Below are positions 31,903 to 35,460 of a stretch of 35,460 nt of DNA, piece after piece. The notes beneath the pieces were generated by a model. That model did no database searches and had not been told where the DNA came from. It was given only the letters and a program-made list of their open reading frames with translations. This DNA is from an uncultured Clostridia bacterium. GTDB lineage: Bacteria > Bacillota > Clostridia > Oscillospirales > QAMX01. The translations under genes and the position numbers were made by a program. How positions within the stretch are numbered: position 1 is the first letter of the stretch; each line of letters begins with the position of its first letter. The stretch spans positions 1 to 35,460 of the forward strand of contig CALWJF010000044.1 in the NCBI GenBank assembly GCA_944380935.1. The letters run 5' to 3'.

Positions 31903-32820
31903 ATGTATATCTATAATTTGGGCCAGAGCCTGACGCTGCTGGAAGGGGCACCGTCGCCAGGGACGGCGGCGGTCTATCTGCTCTCTTCCAAGGAACTGGA
32001 TCGAAATCCCCAACTGCCGGGACTGGAAGGGGTGCTCCACCACACCCCCAGCGCCCGGGACGCTCGGGTGTGTAAGGCGGAGGTGCGCCGGGACTGCCTC
32101 AGCGGTACGGTGGTAGTTCCACGCCGGGGACGGGAGGGAGACCGAGTGGCCTTCGGCTATCTGCTCACCAGAGACCGCGCTGTGCTGTGTGATGACACCG
32201 GAACAGCTCACGCTGTCCTTAAGCGTCTGGGAAAGGAGAAACGGTGGCGGGAAAACAGTCCGGGTCGGTTCTTCTGTGAGTTTCTGGAGCAGCTGCTGGT
32301 CCGGGACCTGCACCACCTGGAGGAGTTGGAGGACCAGCTGTCCCAGTTGGAGGATGGCGTGCTGGCGGGAAAACTGGAGGGTTTCAACGCCGCGCTCTCC
32401 CCTTTGCGCAAGCAGGCCTTGGGATGGCTTCGGTATTACACCCAGCTGGACGGAGTGGCCTGTGAACTGGAAGGCAATGAGATTGGCATCTTCTCCCCTG
32501 AGGAGCAGCGAATGTTCCATATGCTGGAGAAGCGATTGGCCCGCCTGCGAGACGAAGCCCAGTTGCTTCGGGAGTACTGCCTGCAGGTGCGAGAACTCTT
32601 TCAGGCCGAGCTGGACATCCGGCAGAACCGCATCATGAAGATCCTTACCATCGTTACCACTGTCTTTCTGCCCCTGTCCCTGGTGGCTGGGTGGTACGGC
32701 ATGAACTTCACCAATATGCCCGAGCTTAGCTGGGACTACGGCTATCCGGTGGTGATTGCGGGCAGTATAGTCATTGTGCTGCTCACCCTCTGGATTATGA
32801 AAAAGAAAAAGTTCTGGTAA
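31903..32820 (+). CDS. CorA-like divalent metal ion transporter
   Basis: The 305-residue protein has a large cytoplasmic N-terminal domain with long helices (about 120-235) and two C-terminal membrane helices. The signature YGMNF follows the first helix (ILTIVTTVFLPLSLVAGWYG), as in CorA channels, which take up Mg2+ or other divalent ions. It lacks an E. coli-like MPEL motif in the loop exactly, but NMPELSW is close. The ATG at 31903 has GGAGG 8 nt upstream. Codon use (strong preference for CTG, CAG, GAG, CGG) differs from the neighbouring genes, and flanks are mobile-element remnants; acquisition from another Clostridia lineage is likely. Confidence 0.9.
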   Translation: MYIYNLGQSLTLLEGAPSPGTAAVYLLSSKELDRNPQLPGLEGVLHHTPSARDARVCKAEVRRDCLSGTVVVPRRGREGDRVAFGYLLTRDRAVLCDDTGTAHAVLKRLGKEKRWRENSPGRFFCEFLEQLLVRDLHHLEELEDQLSQLEDGVLAGKLEGFNAALSPLRKQALGWLRYYTQLDGVACELEGNEIGIFSPEEQRMFHMLEKRLARLRDEAQLLREYCLQVRELFQAELDIRQNRIMKILTIVTTVFLPLSLVAGWYGMNFTNMPELSWDYGYPVVIAGSIVIVLLTLWIMKKKKFW

Positions 32821-32866
32821 AGCAGGTGGAACACAAACTGTGTCCGGGACCCATTTCAGGTTGTCG

Positions 32867-32899
32867 AAAAAGGTCCAGCTTCTCCGGACTTTTTCTTTT
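32867..32899 (+). terminator. Terminator of the CorA-like gene
   Basis: AAAAAGGTCC with GGACTTTTT (one bulge), followed by CTTTTG, about 45 nt after the stop. Confidence 0.65.
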
Positions 32900-32919
32900 G
32901 TATGGAAGCAAATAAAGGG

Positions 32920-33080
32920 ATGAAAATAAATCGTCTGACGCCCGGGGAATAGCTCCTGCGGGAAATAGAAAAAGCAGTCGATTTTAGTCTGCTGTACGAA
33001 ATAATGGAGCGGTGTATTGCGAAGACAATGGCAGACCGAGCACAGGCTTTGTGGCGTTGTTCAAAGCGAAAAATCCTGGA
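32920..33080 (+). pseudogene. IS1182-type transposase remnant (N-terminal part)
   Basis: The frame from ATG 32920 reads MKINRLTPGE, a TAG stop (32950-32952), then LLREIEKAVDFSLLYEIMER. A frame change near 33012 restores YCEDNGRPSTGFVALFK. Together these match the well-known N terminus of IS1182-family transposases (KAVDFSFIY...YSEDNGRPSIDPVVLFK type). Similarity stops near 33080. One stop, one frameshift and a breakpoint mark it as a dead fragment. No terminal inverted repeats were identified. Confidence 0.75.
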
Positions 33081-33464
33081 AAGAATCGTATCGCTGACCC
33101 AATTACTCAGAAGAAGAAAGAACAGGCGAACCCTTACTCAACTGGTTTTGGAGACATCGCGGCATCCTGTTCCCGGCATGAAGGCGGTTTGCCTTTTCTT
33201 AACCAGTTCTGCGAGGGGGATAACAACAAGCCTCAATACCGGGAGCGGATGGTGGAGATGTATGTCAACAAATTCCACTTCTATGGCGACAAAATGCCCA
33301 ATACACAAGGCGGTCATTTTGATGTTGACCTTAAGGATATGCGTTCACTTAAGGGTCAGTTGGCAAATAACCCTAATTGCGATACAAATGACCTTCCCTT
33401 TTGGGTCAGAGGGTTCGCTTTATGCCAGGAGGCTCAGAAGATTAACGAAAAAGATACCTTTTAG
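33012..33464 (+). CDS. Chimeric or decayed ORF with unknown C-terminal region (150 aa)
   Basis: An open frame from GTG 33012. The first 22 or so residues are transposase-derived (see the overlapping remnant). From about residue 25 the sequence (NPYSTGFGDIAASCSRHEGG, VNKFHFYGDKMPNTQGGHFD, LANNPNCDTNDLPFWVRGF) is unrelated and unrecognised. Its C-terminal 19-codon segment reappears in diverged form at 35122-35178. It may be the tail of a gene joined by rearrangement to the transposase fragment. Whether it is translated is unclear. Confidence 0.35.
   Translation: MYCEDNGRPSTGFVALFKAKNPGKNRIADPITQKKKEQANPYSTGFGDIAASCSRHEGGLPFLNQFCEGDNNKPQYRERMVEMYVNKFHFYGDKMPNTQGGHFDVDLKDMRSLKGQLANNPNCDTNDLPFWVRGFALCQEAQKINEKDTF
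33360..33416 (+). repeat. 57-bp diverged coding repeat, copy 1
   Basis: 47 of 57 bases match 35122-35178 without gaps. Here it encodes residues of the 33012 ORF: LANNPNCDTNDLPFWVRGF. Confidence 0.8.
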
Positions 33465-33746
33465 AAATAAGTGCTCTCTATAACACATTTCATTCCTTCT
33501 GTTTCGTTCGTCCCGTCCCATAACGTTGCGAACAAAAAACCATTATTCAAAAATATGGAGAAAAATAGAGTCATCTTGTTGTGAATTTCTGTGTCACCGA
33601 GCTTTGGCAAACCAATAAGCCGTCCTTAAACGGATGAGCAATCTTCCCCTCAATGGGGGTCCGCCATTTGTTATAGTCGTCGCAGGCTATTCTCATCAGA
33701 CAATTTCTATACAGTAGAACGATAGGCGGTCCGGATCTTTGTTATT

Positions 33747-34132
33747 TCAATTTTCCGTATGGTTTATTTTCTTTATGTCGGCAATGGTCAAATCGTCTAT
33801 GGGAACGGTCTTTCTGTGAATGTAAGGTCTATCGTCATATTCCCAATACCCGAACAGCCATACATTCCAAAGCTCTACGCTTTCCGTTTGCCGGAACATG
33901 GTTTTATATAGGCAAGGATCTGTTTCTCCCTTCCATCGGTGTATAGGGGGAGTTCAAATATACCCCATATTTTTTCACAGTATACACTATGAAACGGAAG
34001 AAGAGGAAAACTATCGTCTGCTCCGTCGTCATAGACTGTGTTATTATCCGGGTTAATGTAAAGGGGATCGTGCCGTGACGGCTTTATTTCGGGCAAAGGA
34101 CAATTTGCGGCAATGAAAACACAAACACGCAC
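33747..34132 (-). pseudogene. Frameshifted small gene beside the SUKH gene
   Basis: From GTG 34132 (AGGGA upstream) the frame runs through MRVCVFIAANCPLPE to ILAYIK near 33903, then exits to a short nonsense tail ending at 33875. Shifting frame at the AAAACC stretch (about 33898-33905) gives a coherent continuation, TMFRQTESVELWNVWLFGYW to NHTEN with a stop at 33749-33747. The restored product is about 128 residues, aromatic-rich and soluble. It follows the SMI1/KNR4 gene by 41 nt on the same strand, so it may be a second immunity-type gene. A sequencing error in the A run is an alternative to true inactivation. Confidence 0.65.
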
Positions 34133-34173
34133 AGCAAACTTCCCTGTTGTTTTTAAGGATAATTTTCAAATTG

Positions 34174-34632
34174 TTAAATCTCGCCTTTGTAGTACCTGGT
34201 AATAAATTCCTCCATGCTTCCGGCAACCTTTTTCCAGCATTTCTCTCCAAGAGATTCATGTTCCCAAATGTAAACAGCGGTTTCATCGGGAAGACCATCT
34301 TCATTGACACGGTAGCAATAATAGTCTCCGCAACCGTTGGTCGCGAAGAAAATAAATCTGTCTACCAATTCGATATATTTTTCTTTACTGTAATCTTCTT
34401 CGAAAAGAGGAAGCCAAATTTCCCGGTTCCGTTCGACATTTTCGATTATTTGCTGGATGGATAATAAACAATAATGATCGCCATTTGTTTCCTGAAGTAA
34501 TTCACACAGCTCTTTTGGAAAAGGATAACCTACAACCTGTTGCGCACGCCTGATTTCCTCAGCAGGACATGGAGGCTGTATTTTTACCCAGTTATTTCCC
34601 TTTGATAAATTCAAAATCAGTTCTCGATACAT
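34174..34632 (-). CDS. SMI1/KNR4 (SUKH) family protein, probable immunity protein
   Basis: The 152-residue protein has the SUKH-1 hallmark block CPAEEIRRAQQVVGYPFPKE, LCELLQETNGD near the N terminus, followed by a conserved-looking middle (IFFATNGCGDYYCYRVN) and an aromatic C terminus (EHESLGEKCWKKVAGSMEEF). SUKH proteins commonly neutralise toxins of polymorphic or contact-dependent systems. I chose the ATG at 34632 because GGGGGA lies 7 nt upstream. An extended -10 (TGC-TATAAT) is at 34677-34672. No toxin gene is visible nearby, so it is an orphan here. Confidence 0.88.
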   Translation of the reverse strand: MYRELILNLSKGNNWVKIQPPCPAEEIRRAQQVVGYPFPKELCELLQETNGDHYCLLSIQQIIENVERNREIWLPLFEEDYSKEKYIELVDRFIFFATNGCGDYYCYRVNEDGLPDETAVYIWEHESLGEKCWKKVAGSMEEFITRYYKGEI

Positions 34633-34671
34633 ATTGCTGTCCCCCATAAATACCGCTATGTTTTCGGGGAG

Positions 34672-34680
34672 ATTATAGCA
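34672..34680 (-). promoter_or_regulatory. Extended -10 promoter of the SUKH gene
   Basis: TGC-TATAAT on the minus strand, 40 nt before the start codon at 34632. No good -35 is evident. Confidence 0.5.
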
Positions 34681-35071
34681 CATGTATATAAACAAATCTA
34701 CACTATCCAGCCCATAAGCGGTATCGCCCTCTCCGGCGCTCCATCACGACGCCTTCCGCCGTTCCTCGCTCTATGGGGCGGGCGAAGGTTATGAGAATTG
34801 GCTCTTTGCACTGACAAATGCAGCCCGTTTCCAGGTCTGTGTACGCCGCAGTATGCGCCTGGGTGCAGGAGCGAATGATATTATGGGTGCGGATATGGGA
34901 CAGGCATCAAAGGAAAAACGATAACCGCAGATTAAACGAGAACCCATAAATCAAACATTAGCTGCCGCCCCCGACCCTCATGAGAGCGGAACCAGCGGCG
35001 AACTATCGATCTATCCGCCAATAACCGGCATAATAAAAGCTGGAAATGCGTTGACATCAGGGCTTTCCGGC

Positions 35072-35115
35072 AAAAAAAGCCGCAATTTTGATACAATGCG
35101 TATCAAAATTGCGGC
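35072..35115 (-). terminator. Strong isolated terminator
   Basis: A perfect 15-bp stem GCCGCAATTTTGATA (35079-35093) with TATCAAAATTGCGGC (35101-35115), followed on the minus strand by TTTTTTTG. No credible minus-strand gene ends here, so it may belong to a gene lost by rearrangement. Confidence 0.8.
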
Positions 35116-35121
35116 GCTTCA

Positions 35122-35178
35122 TTGGCAAATGACCCGAATTGTGTTACAAATGAACCTCCCTTTTGCGTTAGGGGCTTC
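35122..35178 (+). repeat. 57-bp diverged coding repeat, copy 2
   Basis: Matches 33360-33416 at 47 of 57 bases. It translates to LANDPNCVTNEPPFCVRGF, then a stop seven codons later (35197-35199). Half the changes are synonymous third-position changes, suggesting coding ancestry. Confidence 0.8.
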
Positions 35179-35194
35179 ATTAATCAAATTGGCG

Positions 35195-35372
35195 GATAAG
35201 GTACAATAAGTTGCACATAACGCATGCCGCGACCTAAGATCGTGCAGGGTAGACATAGTTTGTTTGCTCCTTCCTGAATGGTGTGTCGCAACCTCATTCT
35301 ACCAGAGTCTGCAAGCTATGTCTCTCTTTTTTTATTTTGAATTTGCGCAACTTATTGCTATTGTACCTTATC
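35195..35372. repeat. 178-bp segment bounded by nested inverted repeats
   Basis: The outer arm GATAAGGTACAATAAGTTGC (35195-35214) is complementary to 35347-35372, which carries a 6-nt insertion. An inner pair AGACATAG / CTATGTCT lies about 35 nt and 45 nt inside. The centre holds, on the minus strand, AAGGAG ten nt before an ATG that opens a 45-codon frame. The layout resembles a miniature transposable element or the untranslated end of an insertion sequence. No target-site duplication is evident. Confidence 0.6.
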
Positions 35373-35460
35373 GGCATCTCCACCGACAAAACCGGTGGTT
35401 TCCGTACCCAGCAGTAAAAAAGCGGGACGGTCTCTGCTCAGACCTTATATAGGCACTCAA

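Larger units (their letters stand above)
34718..35209 (+). pseudogene. Unrecognised open frame with one internal stop
   Basis: One plus-strand frame runs from after a TAA at 34715 to TAA 35207 with a single internal TAA (34922-34924). The first part (ALHHDAFRRSSLYGAGEGYE, NWLFALTNAARFQVCVRRSM) looks protein-like but lacks a start codon and ribosome binding site; the second overlaps a terminator hairpin. It may be a truncated, decayed gene or partly chance. I recognise no family. Confidence 0.25.

Noticed and set aside
1-35460. tRNA or rRNA genes
   Set aside because: No cloverleaf-type or rRNA-like sequence was noticed on either strand.

Overview
The window looks like the chromosome of an anaerobic Clostridia member (Bacillota), most likely a gut-type lineage. 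Supporting signs are the split GlgC/GlgD glycogen pair, ROK glucokinase, strong AGGAGG-type ribosome binding sites with frequent TTG/GTG starts, a lipoprotein with an LAGC lipobox, YARHG and DUF1492 proteins, and sigma-A promoters with 17-18 bp spacers. Species cannot be named from this sequence. Most of the window is moderately GC-rich, ordinary and densely coding; the first 430 bases and the last 4 kb are different in character.

Layout. 1-430: AT-rich DNA with two identical 94-bp elements, each behind its own well-formed minus-strand promoter and each holding a strong ribosome binding site and a short TTG-initiated ORF. 535-10429, minus strand: a lipoprotein; a cytoplasmic GH51 arabinofuranosidase; the rpe-ychF-acyltransferase-like operon; a three-gene run (large membrane protein, stalk/Sel1-repeat secreted protein, small unknown); and a SLOG-fold protein divergent from a ribbon-helix-helix regulator. 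10953-11999, minus: a zinc-ribbon/YARHG membrane protein.

12351-26805 is a complete glycogen and alpha-glucan locus. Glucokinase (minus) is divergent from malQ-pgi-glgB-glgC-glgD-glgA-glgP-GH13 (plus). Together these make glucose-6-phosphate, interconvert it with fructose-6-phosphate, make ADP-glucose, polymerise and branch glycogen, then degrade it by phosphorolysis, glucanotransfer and amylolysis. Several genes overlap by 1-14 bases, which suggests translational coupling. A MATE transporter (27064-28566) and a convergent SGNH hydrolase follow.

29396-31466 is the most striking region. A canonical Gram-positive LexA/SOS box sits inside the spacer of a near-consensus promoter that drives a DUF1492 (ArpU/RinA-like) phage late regulator. 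Behind it come a small ORF, an XhlA-like membrane coiled-coil protein, a holin-like protein and an M15 endolysin, ending in a terminator. No capsid, tail, integrase or replication genes are visible in the window, so it reads as a stand-alone DNA-damage-inducible lysis cassette.

31470-35460 is a patchwork of acquired and decaying DNA: an unrecognised ORF, a CorA-like transporter with different codon use, an IS1182-type transposase remnant, a frameshifted small gene beside an intact SMI1/KNR4 (SUKH) immunity-type gene, a diverged 57-bp coding repeat, an isolated terminator and a long inverted repeat. Every assignment comes from reading the sequence; no database search was run.
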